Below, in pieces: positions 7,317-14,944 of a DNA stretch of 19,870 nt (positions within the stretch are counted from its first letter, which is position 1; the number at the start of each line of letters is the position of its first letter). Under the pieces are notes generated by a model that made no database searches, was not told where the DNA came from, and saw nothing but the letters and a program-made list of their open reading frames with translations. The stretch lies in contig JBEVEP010000174.1 of assembly GCA_040512755.1 (NCBI GenBank), forward strand, positions 1 through 19,870, read 5' to 3'. The position numbers and the translations under genes were made by a program. Source of the stretch: JBEVEP01 sp040512755. GTDB taxonomy: Bacteria > Pseudomonadota > Alphaproteobacteria > Rhizobiales > Rhizobiaceae.

Positions 7317-7763
7317 ATGCCTGCAGTTGAAATTCCAGAACCGCCAAAAGACAACAAAGCGCTTGAGGAAGGCGGCGTCCTCACTCCGCGTTTCGATGCG
7401 AACGGCTTAATCACCGCCGTCGTCACAGACGCGCGTGACGGACTCCTTTTGATGGTCGCTCATATGAACTCAGAAGCGCTGGCGCTGACGATCGAAACAG
7501 GGATAGCCCACTACTGGTCCCGTTCACGGGGCAAGATCTGGAAGAAGGGCCAAACCTCAGGAAATGTGCAGTCAGTTACAGAAATGCGCGTTGATTGCGA
7601 TCAGGATGCGATCTGGCTCAGCGTAAATGTCGCAGGACATCACGCAACTTGTCACACCGGAAGACGTTCTTGTTTTTACCGAAGGGTGGAGATCAAGCAG
7701 GGTACCCCAACACTAAGCGATGATGGAGGTAAACCATTGTTCGATCCTTCAGAGGTTTATTGA
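7317..7763 (+). CDS. hisI: Phosphoribosyl-AMP cyclohydrolase
   Basis: This 148-residue enzyme opens the adenine ring of phosphoribosyl-AMP, the third step of histidine synthesis. It is the stand-alone cyclohydrolase, without the HisE pyrophosphohydrolase domain. The magnesium site DCDQD (D93, D95, D97) and the three zinc cysteines C94, C112 (TCHTG) and C119 (RRSCFYR) are all present, and SRSRGKIWKKGQTSGN is the substrate-binding loop. The ATG at 7317 is chosen because GAAAGG lies shortly upstream and family similarity begins with its reading frame; 55 upstream codons overlap folE in another frame. It follows folE by 32 bases on the same strand. The pairing of a folate and a histidine enzyme is probably just shared expression. 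Confidence 0.97.
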   Translation: MPAVEIPEPPKDNKALEEGGVLTPRFDANGLITAVVTDARDGLLLMVAHMNSEALALTIETGIAHYWSRSRGKIWKKGQTSGNVQSVTEMRVDCDQDAIWLSVNVAGHHATCHTGRRSCFYRRVEIKQGTPTLSDDGGKPLFDPSEVY

Positions 7764-7816
7764 TCATCCTGATGAACCAATGGCGACTCGAAAACCACTC
7801 AGATTCACGATTTTGA

Positions 7817-7831
7817 TACGGCGAAGCCGTA
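7817..7831 (+). terminator. Short hairpin between hisI and the patatin gene
   Basis: TACGGC (7817-7822) and GCCGTA (7826-7831) form a perfect 6-bp stem with a GAA loop, 54 bases after the hisI stop. Only a weak T-rich stretch (7838-7840) follows, so it is at best a modest terminator. TTGATA at 7813-7818 overlaps it and could be a -35 for the next gene, but no good -10 follows. Confidence 0.3.
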
Positions 7832-7859
7832 ATGTAGTTTCGGACACGGGGAGTTAGTG

Positions 7860-8819
7860 ATGCTCGAATGGGCGTCCATCCGTAACAGGCCAGACATGAG
7901 AGAGCTGAAGGACTTCTCCTCTGACGGCGCGCCCGATACCAAGCCTCAGAAGAGATGTGGAATCTCACTTGCGCTTGGCGGCGGAGCGGCGCGCGGCTGG
8001 GCTCATATCGGTGTTCTTCGTGCGCTCGACGAGGCCGGGATCGAGATAAGCATGATTGCGGGCACGTCGATCGGCGCGCTCGTCGGCGGTTGCTACCTGG
8101 CGGGAAAACTTGACCAGCTCGAAGAATTTGCCCGAAGCCTCACACGGCGCCGGCTTTTCGGATTGCTTGATATCCACCTTGGCGGGAGCGGCCTGTTTGG
8201 TGGTATGAAGCTGACTGCCCGTATGCAGGAACATCTGAACGGCACGACATTCGCAGACCTGCCGAAGCCTTTCGTCTGTGTCGCGTCGGAGATACGGACC
8301 GGGCATGAAATCTGGCTCTCAAGCGGGTCGCTCATAACTGCAATGCGTGCCTCCTATGCGCTTCCGGGCGTTTTCGAGCCGGTAGCTTGCAATGGTCGCG
8401 TTCTGGTCGACGGCGCTTTGGTGAACCCGGTCCCGGTTTCCGTTTGCCGCGCCTATGAGCAGCCTCTCGTTGTCGCCGTGAACCTTCACTATGACTTGTT
8501 CGGCCGCGCGGCCGTCATCAAGCACAGTGCAGGTGAACTTCTCATCGAAAAGGATGCGAAGCCGGGCCACCCTAACGCAACAGCCCAGGAGACGCGCATG
8601 GGCATTACAGGCGTGATGGTCGAGGCCTTCAACATCATTCAGGACCGAATCTCGCGCGCCCGCCTGGCGGGTGATCCGCCGGATATGTCTCTCCAGCCAA
8701 AGCTCGGTCATATCGGCCTGTCGGAATTTCATCGGGCCGATGAAGCGATCAAGCTCGGCTACGAAGCCACCAAAGCCCAGATTGGCGAATTGACGCGCCT
8801 GCAGACGGTTCTCACCTGA
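7860..8819 (+). CDS. Patatin-like phospholipase family protein (RssA-like)
   Basis: This 319-residue protein belongs to the bacterial patatin/NTE/RssA family of serine lipid acyl hydrolases. The Ser-Asp dyad is complete: nucleophile Ser70 in AGTSIG (GxSxG) and Asp184 in VDGALVNPVP (DGA box). The glycine-rich oxyanion loop LALGGGAARGWAHIG lies at 38-51. No signal peptide or membrane segment is evident, so it is probably cytoplasmic or peripheral. The ATG at 7860 is placed correctly behind GGGAG (6 bases); the overlapping GTG at 7857 is less likely. The substrate is unknown; RssA-type proteins are rarely characterised. It converges with recJ with only 4 bases between stops. Confidence 0.93.
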   Translation: MLEWASIRNRPDMRELKDFSSDGAPDTKPQKRCGISLALGGGAARGWAHIGVLRALDEAGIEISMIAGTSIGALVGGCYLAGKLDQLEEFARSLTRRRLFGLLDIHLGGSGLFGGMKLTARMQEHLNGTTFADLPKPFVCVASEIRTGHEIWLSSGSLITAMRASYALPGVFEPVACNGRVLVDGALVNPVPVSVCRAYEQPLVVAVNLHYDLFGRAAVIKHSAGELLIEKDAKPGHPNATAQETRMGITGVMVEAFNIIQDRISRARLAGDPPDMSLQPKLGHIGLSEFHRADEAIKLGYEATKAQIGELTRLQTVLT

Positions 8820-8823
8820 GCAT

Positions 8824-10608
8824 CTACGCTGCCAACGCCGCGTCCATGATGCGGAACTGCACGCTGCGCGCGCCATTCCAGTAGTTTCCCGAGAGGGCGC
8901 CGGCAACATGCACGTTGTCCCCTCTCATCTTGAAAAGAAAATCGCCGAGAGGAGCTTCGGCCGCGCGAAACGCGATAGCCTGAACCCTGCCCCCTGCATC
9001 GCTCCGAAGATCGGCCCGCAGGTGGCCAGCACCAACCGGACGCACTTCAATAAGCCGGTGGCGCGGGAGGGCGAGAACCGGAGGCGGATGGCCCTGACCA
9101 TACGGCCCCGCACTCTCAAGTGCATCGAGCATCTCCAGCGTCGCGCCTTCAGCAGCGAGTGCAGCGTCGATTTTCAGGCTTTCCTCATTCCGAAGCCGAA
9201 ATACGTCAGCGGCCGCGCGCTCTTCAAAGAAGGCGCGGAGCGCACCGAGATTTTCGCGCGCCACCGTGATGCCGGCGGCCATTGCGTGTCCGCCGCCCTT
9301 CACGATCAGGCCCTTTTCGGCAGCGTCGCGAACGAGGCGACCGAGATCGAAACCGGAAATGGAGCGTCCCGAACCGGTACCGGTCCCATTGGCGTTGAAT
9401 GCGACGGCGAATGCAGGCCGGCGCGCGTGATCCTTCAAACGAGATGCCAGCAGCCCGACTATACCGGGATGCCACGTTTCGCGTGCCGTCACGACAACCG
9501 CGGGGCCGGCTCCCCCCAGCAATTCCGCATCCGCTTCAGCGCGGGCCTCGGCAATCATTTCCTGCTCCATCGCCTGTCGCTCCTGATTCAAGCGATCAAG
9601 CGTTTCGGCAATCCGCTCTACTTCCACAGGATCGTCGGTCGCAAGAATCCTGCTTCCAAGGGCGGCATCACCGATGCGCCCACCGGCATTGATCCGCGGA
9701 CCGATCAGAAAGGCCAGATGGAAGGTATTCACCGGCTCTCCGATGCGTGATGCGCGCGCCAACGCCGTCAATCCGGGGTTCTGCTGCTGGCGCGCGACCT
9801 GGAGACCCTTGACCACAAATGCCCTGTTGATCCCGGTCAGGGGCACGACATCGCAAACTGTCGCCAGAGCGACGAGGTCGAGGAACAACAAGAGATTTGG
9901 GGGGGTACCATAGTTCCGCTGGCGCAGAACTTTCACCACCTGCACCAAGGCAAGGAATACGACGCCAGCGGCGCAAAGGTGGCCCTGGCCCGAAAGGTCG
10001 TCTTCACGGTTTGGATTGACCACAGGAACCCCGCTCGGAAGCGCACCTCCCACCTGATGGTGATCGAGAACAATCACGTCGGCGCCGGCTGCTCTGGCAG
10101 CCTCAATCGACGGTGCACTGTTCGTTCCACAGTCCACGGTCACAATGAGACTCGCACCGCGTGACACGAGTTCGCGCATCGCTTCAGGATTTGGCCCATA
10201 ACCTTCGAAAATACGGTCCGGAATGTAGATCTCCGAACTCACGTCATAATGCATGAGGAACCGCTTCAAAAGCGCCGATGACGCTGCTCCGTCGACGTCA
10301 TAGTCGCCGAATATTGCCACCTTCTCGCGCCGCATGACGGCATCGGCCAGCCGCTCGGCGGCGGCTTCCATATCGGTAAGTGTCTCAGGATTGGGCAGAA
10401 GCTCGCGAATCGTCGGGTCAAGGAAACGCTCGGCCTCCTCGGATGCTATCCCGCGTCCGGCAAGAACGCGCGCGACGAGATCGGGGACGCCATGTCCCTG
10501 CGCAATGGCCAAGGCGGCAATTTCCTGGCGTTCGTTCAGCCGGTGTTCCCAGCAAAGCCCTGTAGCCGACTGCCGCACACCAAGGAAATAGCGCTTGTCT
10601 GCGCCCAT
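8824..10608 (-). CDS. recJ: Single-stranded-DNA-specific exonuclease RecJ
   Basis: This 594-residue 5'-3' single-strand exonuclease acts in recombination and repair. The DHH-family motifs are in order: GDYDVDG (D102, D104), TVDCGTNS (D159), LDHHQ (D182, H183, H184), CDVVPL (about 252-257) and the DHHA1 motif GGGHAMAAG (438-446). A C-terminal OB-like domain completes it. Motif I has Val where Ala is common, and motif II has Thr where Ile is common; both are mild changes away from the acidic metal ligands. ATG at 10608 has GGAGG about 10 bases upstream. It lies 66 bases downstream of glpX on the same strand, in the order hom-glpX-recJ that I recall being common in Rhizobiales. Confidence 0.97.
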   Translation of the reverse strand: MGADKRYFLGVRQSATGLCWEHRLNERQEIAALAIAQGHGVPDLVARVLAGRGIASEEAERFLDPTIRELLPNPETLTDMEAAAERLADAVMRREKVAIFGDYDVDGAASSALLKRFLMHYDVSSEIYIPDRIFEGYGPNPEAMRELVSRGASLIVTVDCGTNSAPSIEAARAAGADVIVLDHHQVGGALPSGVPVVNPNREDDLSGQGHLCAAGVVFLALVQVVKVLRQRNYGTPPNLLLFLDLVALATVCDVVPLTGINRAFVVKGLQVARQQQNPGLTALARASRIGEPVNTFHLAFLIGPRINAGGRIGDAALGSRILATDDPVEVERIAETLDRLNQERQAMEQEMIAEARAEADAELLGGAGPAVVVTARETWHPGIVGLLASRLKDHARRPAFAVAFNANGTGTGSGRSISGFDLGRLVRDAAEKGLIVKGGGHAMAAGITVARENLGALRAFFEERAAADVFRLRNEESLKIDAALAAEGATLEMLDALESAGPYGQGHPPPVLALPRHRLIEVRPVGAGHLRADLRSDAGGRVQAIAFRAAEAPLGDFLFKMRGDNVHVAGALSGNYWNGARSVQFRIMDAALAA

Positions 10609-10674
10609 CGGTCTATCCGCCTCCGCGAATCTGTCCCTTTTCGAACCACATTAGCTTGGCCGAAAATCGCATGG

Positions 10675-11652
10675 TCAGAATTTTTCGAGATCCTGATGAC
10701 GCGCCTTGATCTCGCGGATCGTCTTCGACGAGGAACGCATGACGATCGTGTCGGTCTGGATGGAGTCACGACTGAACTTGACCCCGGCGAGAAGATTCCC
10801 ATCCGTCACGCCTGTGGCGGCGAAAAGAACATCCCCCCTCGCCATCTCCTCTATGCGGTAGATCTTGGCGGGATCAGAAATCCCCATTTTGGCGGCACGA
10901 GCGATCTTCTCGTCCGTGTTGAGTTGCAAGCGGCCCTGCATCTGACCGCCGATGCAGCGAAGCGCCGCTGCCGCTAGGACGCCCTCCGGCGCGCCTCCGA
11001 TGCCGAAGTAGATGTCGATCCCGGTCCCGTCCGGATCAGTGGTGTGAATGACCCCGGCAACATCGCCATCTCCGATCAGCCGAATCGCCGCACCGGTGGC
11101 CCGTACGTCTTCGATCAGTCGGGCGTGGCGGGGCCGGTCGAGAATGCAGGCCGTGACTTCCGAAACAGGCACGCCCTTGGCCTTGGCCAGGCTACCGATG
11201 TTTTCGATCACCGGCGCGTCGATATCCACGAGGCCGGCCGGATATCCAGGGCCGATCGCAATCTTTTCCATGTAAACGTCGGGAGCGTAGAGCAGGCTGC
11301 CCTTTTCTGCGATCGCGATCACCGCAAGTGAATTGGGTAGATTCTTGGCGCAGATCGTGGTGCCTTCAAGCGGATCGAGTGCGATGTCGACTTCGGGCCC
11401 ATCCCCCGTGCCAACCTTTTCGCCGATATACAACATTGGCGCCTCATCGCGCTCGCCCTCGCCGATGACTACGGTTCCCCTAATCGGCAGCCGGTTCAAC
11501 TCGGTGCGCATTGCATCGACCGCGACTTGATCGGCGGCCTTCTCATCGCCCCGGCCGCGCAATCTTGCGGCAGCCACCGCTGCGCGCTCGGTGACGCGCA
11601 CAAGTTCGAGCGTAAGAATGCGGTCGAGGCCGCCCGTCGCGTTTTTCGCCAT
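10675..11652 (-). CDS. glpX: Class II fructose-1,6-bisphosphatase GlpX
   Basis: This 325-residue enzyme removes the 1-phosphate from fructose 1,6-bisphosphate in gluconeogenesis (and in some relatives also sedoheptulose bisphosphate). The metal and substrate signatures are present: RGRGDEKAAD (32-41), GEGERDEAPMLY (64-75), LDPLEGTT (92-99) and GIGGAPEGV (217-225). Length is typical. The ATG at 11652 has GGAAG 5 bases upstream, a strong start. The 143-base spacer to hom holds a strong hairpin and a 12-bp palindrome listed separately, so glpX may have its own control although it lies in line with hom and alaC. Confidence 0.97.
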   Translation of the reverse strand: MAKNATGGLDRILTLELVRVTERAAVAAARLRGRGDEKAADQVAVDAMRTELNRLPIRGTVVIGEGERDEAPMLYIGEKVGTGDGPEVDIALDPLEGTTICAKNLPNSLAVIAIAEKGSLLYAPDVYMEKIAIGPGYPAGLVDIDAPVIENIGSLAKAKGVPVSEVTACILDRPRHARLIEDVRATGAAIRLIGDGDVAGVIHTTDPDGTGIDIYFGIGGAPEGVLAAAALRCIGGQMQGRLQLNTDEKIARAAKMGISDPAKIYRIEEMARGDVLFAATGVTDGNLLAGVKFSRDSIQTDTIVMRSSSKTIREIKARHQDLEKF

Positions 11653-11675
11653 CTTTACTTCCTGCAGAGGTGTTC

Positions 11676-11704
11676 GGAGCCGAGGACCGGCGCCGGCCGG
11701 CTCC
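11676..11704. repeat. Strong hairpin upstream of glpX, with T-run on the plus strand
   Basis: GGAGCC (11676-11681) pairs with GGCTCC (11699-11704), and the interior contains the self-complementary CCGGCGCCGG (11687-11696). On the plus strand TTTT follows directly, giving terminator form, but no plus-strand gene ends here. On the minus strand the structure lies 24-52 bases before the glpX start and would form in its leader if transcription comes from hom. A perfect TTGACA on the minus strand abuts it (11708-11713), but its -10 would fall inside the GC stem. Confidence 0.5.
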
Positions 11705-11768
11705 TTTTGTCAAAGTGACTCGGGAACGGCAAGAGCCGATAGCCTCTTTCCGCCTTCGAACAAAAACA

Positions 11769-11780
11769 TCAATCGATTGA
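11769..11780. promoter_or_regulatory. 12-bp perfect palindrome in the hom-glpX spacer
   Basis: TCAATCGATTGA is perfectly self-complementary and lies 15 bases past the hom stop in an AT-richer patch. It could be a site for a dimeric regulator acting on glpX. No second copy was noticed, and I know no regulator with this exact site. Confidence 0.3.
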
Positions 11781-11795
11781 ATAGCTTCCGCGCCG

Positions 11796-13109
11796 TTATT
11801 CAGCGCGCTCGATACGGATGACCTGCGCCTTATCCGTCAGGTGACCGTCTTTCGTGATGCCCTCTACGGCCTTGCGAACAGCCGCCTCCGTGGTTTCATG
11901 CGTGACCAGGATTACCGTCTTTTGCGCCTCGGCTTCTGGCCCGGCTGAATGTTGCACGATCGATTCCAGGGAAATCTCATTGTCGGCCATGCGTTTGGCG
12001 ATAGCGGCAAAGACACCGATCCTGTCATGCACGGTCAGACGGATAAAATACCCGCCGGCATGTGTTCTCATCTGGGCTCTCTTGTAGGGCCGCAACTCTC
12101 TGGCAGGCCGGCCGAAGACAGGCCCGTGCTGGAAGCCAGGCCGGCTCTTGGCGATATCGGCAATGTCGCCGACGACGGCCGACGCGGTGGCGTTGCCGCC
12201 TGCCCCCGGGCCCGAGAGCAACAGCTCGCCCAGAATGTCGGTCTCAATCGCCACTGCGTTGGTGACACCATGGACCTGCGCGATCACCGACGCGGTCGGC
12301 ACCATGGTCGGGTGCACGCGCTGCTCGATGCCGCTGTCGGTGCGCTGGGCTACACCGAGGAGCTTGATGCGATAGCCCAGTTCGCCCGCCGCGCGAATGT
12401 CGGCTTGCGTGATATTCGATATGCCCTCGAGATAGATGTCATCCGCGGCGATCTTCGTGCCGAAGGCAAGACTGGTAAGGATCGACAGCTTGTGCGCCGT
12501 ATCGTTTCCTTCGATGTCGAAGGTCGGATCGGCCTCCGCATAGCCAAGGCGCTGCGCATCCTTCAGGCAGGCGTCGAATGAAAGGCCTTCCGCTTCCATA
12601 CGCGTCAGAATGTAGTTGCAGGTGCCGTTGAGAATGCCGAAGACGCGAGAAACCGTGTTGCCGGCGAGCGCTTCGCGCATTGTCTTGATGACAGGGATGC
12701 CGCCCGCGACCGCGGCCTCATAGTTGAGCAGAACGCCTTTGGTCTCTGCAATTTCGGCCAAAGCTACCCCATGCCTGGCGAGCAGCGCCTTGTTGGCGGT
12801 TACGACATGGCGCCCGGATTCCAGCGCGGCCTTCACGCAGGCAAGCGCTGCGCCATCTGCCCCGCCAATCAACTCGACAAACACTTCGATGTTGTTCGAA
12901 CGAGCCAGATCCACCGGATTTTCAAACCAGGGCACATCGCCCAGATTGACGCCTCGATCCTTCTTGCGGTCGCGCGCTGAAACTGCGGAAACGACAACAT
13001 CGCGGCCGCATTGCCTCGTCAGTTCTGCGGCCTTTTCAGTGAGCACACGCGCCACCGAAGCGCCAACGGTGCCAAGACCGGCAATTCCAACACGCAATGC
13101 TTCAGCCAT
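11796..13109 (-). CDS. hom: Homoserine dehydrogenase
   Basis: This 437-residue enzyme reduces aspartate semialdehyde to homoserine, the branch point to threonine and methionine. The NAD(P)-binding loop GIAGLGTVG is at residues 8-16, K107 lies in the TANKALL motif, and the catalytic block GNDTAHKLSIL holds D203 and K207. A C-terminal ACT domain (about 350-430, from AGGYFIRLTVHDRIGVFA) implies allosteric feedback, usually by threonine. It is the monofunctional form, with no aspartokinase domain. The ATG at 13109 fits AGG 10 bases upstream. A TTG at 13118 is in frame but too close to that site. alaC ends 45 bases upstream, so they are likely one operon. Confidence 0.97.
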   Translation of the reverse strand: MAEALRVGIAGLGTVGASVARVLTEKAAELTRQCGRDVVVSAVSARDRKKDRGVNLGDVPWFENPVDLARSNNIEVFVELIGGADGAALACVKAALESGRHVVTANKALLARHGVALAEIAETKGVLLNYEAAVAGGIPVIKTMREALAGNTVSRVFGILNGTCNYILTRMEAEGLSFDACLKDAQRLGYAEADPTFDIEGNDTAHKLSILTSLAFGTKIAADDIYLEGISNITQADIRAAGELGYRIKLLGVAQRTDSGIEQRVHPTMVPTASVIAQVHGVTNAVAIETDILGELLLSGPGAGGNATASAVVGDIADIAKSRPGFQHGPVFGRPARELRPYKRAQMRTHAGGYFIRLTVHDRIGVFAAIAKRMADNEISLESIVQHSAGPEAEAQKTVILVTHETTEAAVRKAVEGITKDGHLTDKAQVIRIERAE

Positions 13110-13154
13110 GTCCGGCAAGCCTTTCGATTCGACGAGATTGGATTAGCTGTGCGC

Positions 13155-14378
13155 TTACCGGTGTGCAGTGAGCGGCACAACGTTGTTGGGCTGCTTTGCC
13201 GCCATACTCAGGAAACGCTTGATGTTACGCGCCGCCTGCCGAATGCGATGCTCGTTCTCGACAAGCGCCAGACGCACATAGTCGTCACCATGCTCGCCAA
13301 AGCCCACGCCGGGAGCAACCGCCACATCCGCGTGCTCGATAAGGAGTTTTGAATACTCCAGGGAGCCGAGGCGACGGAACTGTTCGGGGATCGGGGCCCA
13401 GGCAAACATCGATGCGGCTGGAGCCGGCACGTTCCAGCCGGCGCGCGTAAAGGTATCGACCATAACGTCACGGCGTTTCCGATATACCTCGCGCACCTCG
13501 GCTATGTCGGACCCATCGCCGTTGAGTGCTGCGGTCGCAGCAACCTGAATTGGCGTGAAAGCGCCGTAGTCGAGATAGGATTTCACGCGTGTCAGCGCCG
13601 CGATCAGCCGCGCATTGCCGACGGCGAAGCCCATGCGCCAGCCAGGCATGGAGAAGGTTTTCGACATAGACGTGAATTCGACCGTGATGTCGATCGCGCC
13701 CGGCACCTGCAGCACGGAAGGCGGCGGATTGCCGTCGAAATAGATCTCGGAATAGGCAAGATCGGACAGAATGATGATGTCGTTCTTCTTCGCGAAGGCC
13801 ACAACATCCTTATAGAAGTCTAGGCTTGCGACCAGCGCCGTCGGATTCGACGGATAGTTCAGAATGAGCGCCAGCGGCTTCGGTATGGAATGACGTATGC
13901 CCCGCTCGACAGCGGGAATAAAGCCGTCATCCGGCTCGACCTGCAGAGATCGGATGACGCCACCCGACATGATGAAGCCGAAAGCGTGGATCGGATAGGT
14001 CGGGTTCGGACACAGGATGACATCGCCAGGCGCGGTGATGGCCTGCGCCATATTGGCGAAACCTTCCTTGGAACCGAGCGTCGCGACAACCTGGGTTTCC
14101 GGGTCGATCTTCACACCGAAGCGGCGGGCATAGTAATTGGCCTGCGCGCGGCGCAGACCAGGAATGCCGCGCGACGACGAGTAGCGGTGCGTACGCGGAT
14201 CGCGAACCACTTCGCAAAGCTTGTCGACAATCGCCTTCGGCGTCGGCAGATCCGGATTGCCCATACCGAGATCGATGATGTCGGCGCCCTTTGAACGCGC
14301 GCTCGCCTTCAGCCGGTTAACCTGCTCAAAGACATAGGGTGGAAGCCGGCGGATCTTGTGAAACTCTTCCATGGTCAT
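13155..14378 (-). CDS. alaC: Pyridoxal-phosphate aminotransferase, alanine transaminase AlaC-like
   Basis: This 407-residue fold-type I aminotransferase closely resembles E. coli AlaC (glutamate-pyruvate transaminase) along its whole length, starting with RLPPYVFEQVNRLK and including THRYSSSRGIPGLRRA and the C-terminal VALVENEHRIRQA-type block. The PLP lysine is K240 in SMSKTFSMPGWRMG, with R248 following. N178 (YPSNPT) and D206 (LSDLAYS) are the usual cofactor contacts. Such proteins are often auto-annotated as LL-diaminopimelate aminotransferase, but the AlaC resemblance is stronger. ATG at 14378 is taken as start; a second ATG at 14372 has slightly better spacing to GGA. It is followed by hom, 45 bases away. 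Confidence 0.9.
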   Translation of the reverse strand: MTMEEFHKIRRLPPYVFEQVNRLKASARSKGADIIDLGMGNPDLPTPKAIVDKLCEVVRDPRTHRYSSSRGIPGLRRAQANYYARRFGVKIDPETQVVATLGSKEGFANMAQAITAPGDVILCPNPTYPIHAFGFIMSGGVIRSLQVEPDDGFIPAVERGIRHSIPKPLALILNYPSNPTALVASLDFYKDVVAFAKKNDIIILSDLAYSEIYFDGNPPPSVLQVPGAIDITVEFTSMSKTFSMPGWRMGFAVGNARLIAALTRVKSYLDYGAFTPIQVAATAALNGDGSDIAEVREVYRKRRDVMVDTFTRAGWNVPAPAASMFAWAPIPEQFRRLGSLEYSKLLIEHADVAVAPGVGFGEHGDDYVRLALVENEHRIRQAARNIKRFLSMAAKQPNNVVPLTAHR

Positions 14379-14406
14379 TCCAGACTGCTAGCGCGCTCGG
14401 TGGCGG

Positions 14407-14435
14407 GATATACACGCAATTGGGGCTTGGGTCGA
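14407..14435 (-). promoter_or_regulatory. Putative sigma-70 promoter for alaC
   Basis: On the minus strand TCGACC (14430-14435) and TATATC (14407-14412) are separated by 17 bases, each matching four or more consensus positions. Transcription would start about 20 bases before the alaC ATG. It would drive alaC-hom and possibly glpX-recJ. Confidence 0.4.
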
Positions 14436-14484
14436 TAGGACCGAAACGGCGGACACAGGCATCAAAGGTGTTGCAACCGGCCCG

Positions 14485-14847
14485 CTATTGTTCGATCTGC
14501 TTCAGCGCATCCTCGGCATGCGTGGTAGCCAGTTTCCGTAATTGTTCCGGATCCGTCTGACCAGATGGGACGGTCGCGCTGGCCGCGTGCTGTTGTTGCG
14601 CGGACCGAAGCGCCGCCACTTCTGCCTGCGTTTGAGCCGGCGTCAACTGTTCGGCTGCCTGGCTGGGCGGAATATTCAGATTTGGGAAAGTGCCCGTGTT
14701 GACAGGGCCAGTCGCACTGGCGGGAGCCGTGTTGTTGACTGCCGATGAAGCACATCCGGACAAAAGAACTATTGCCGTTCCCACGGCAACCAGCCACGGG
14801 CCCGGCAGAGAACCAAAAAAAACATGTCCGCCAATGCGATATGTCAT
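14485..14847 (-). CDS. Small outer-membrane-type lipoprotein, unknown function
   Basis: This 120-residue protein has a lipoprotein signal: a hydrophobic WLVAVGTAIVLL segment ending in the lipobox LSGC with Cys32 as the acylated residue and Ala at +2 (no inner-membrane retention Asp). The mature part is Ala/Gln/Thr-rich and probably flexible, with a helical segment AEQLTPAQTQAEVAALRSAQQ and a C-terminal helix. I recognise no catalytic domain. ATG at 14847 has GAGGA 5 bases upstream; a further upstream ATG at 14877 adds 10 residues without such a site. It lies between alaC and the divergent phaC; a perfect TTGACA on its strand (14910-14915) overlaps the phaC promoter region. Confidence 0.8.
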   Translation of the reverse strand: MTYRIGGHVFFGSLPGPWLVAVGTAIVLLSGCASSAVNNTAPASATGPVNTGTFPNLNIPPSQAAEQLTPAQTQAEVAALRSAQQQHAASATVPSGQTDPEQLRKLATTHAEDALKQIEQ

Positions 14848-14879
14848 ATTGTTCCTCAGCAGGCGCACCAGGTTCATTG

Positions 14880-14908
14880 CTGGACCCCAATGGACGCCCC
14901 ACTATAAT
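14880..14908 (+). promoter_or_regulatory. Putative sigma-70 promoter for phaC
   Basis: A perfect -10, TATAAT (14903-14908), lies 17 bases after CTGGAC (14880-14885). Initiation near 14915 would leave a leader of about 30 bases before the ATG at 14945 and would exclude the in-frame ATG at 14909. On the opposite strand TTGACA (14910-14915) directly abuts it. Confidence 0.55.
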
Positions 14909-14944
14909 ATGTCAACAAAATGCCCTTTGGGAGGCTATCGGACC

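Noticed and set aside
8819..8824. Possible shared terminator between the patatin gene and recJ
   Set aside because: Only 4 bases separate the two stops, and no hairpin with a T-run was seen.
14909..14944. Earlier in-frame ATG for phaC at 14909
   Set aside because: It would lie at or before the predicted transcription start of the TATAAT promoter, and the GGGAGG site serves the ATG at 14945 instead.
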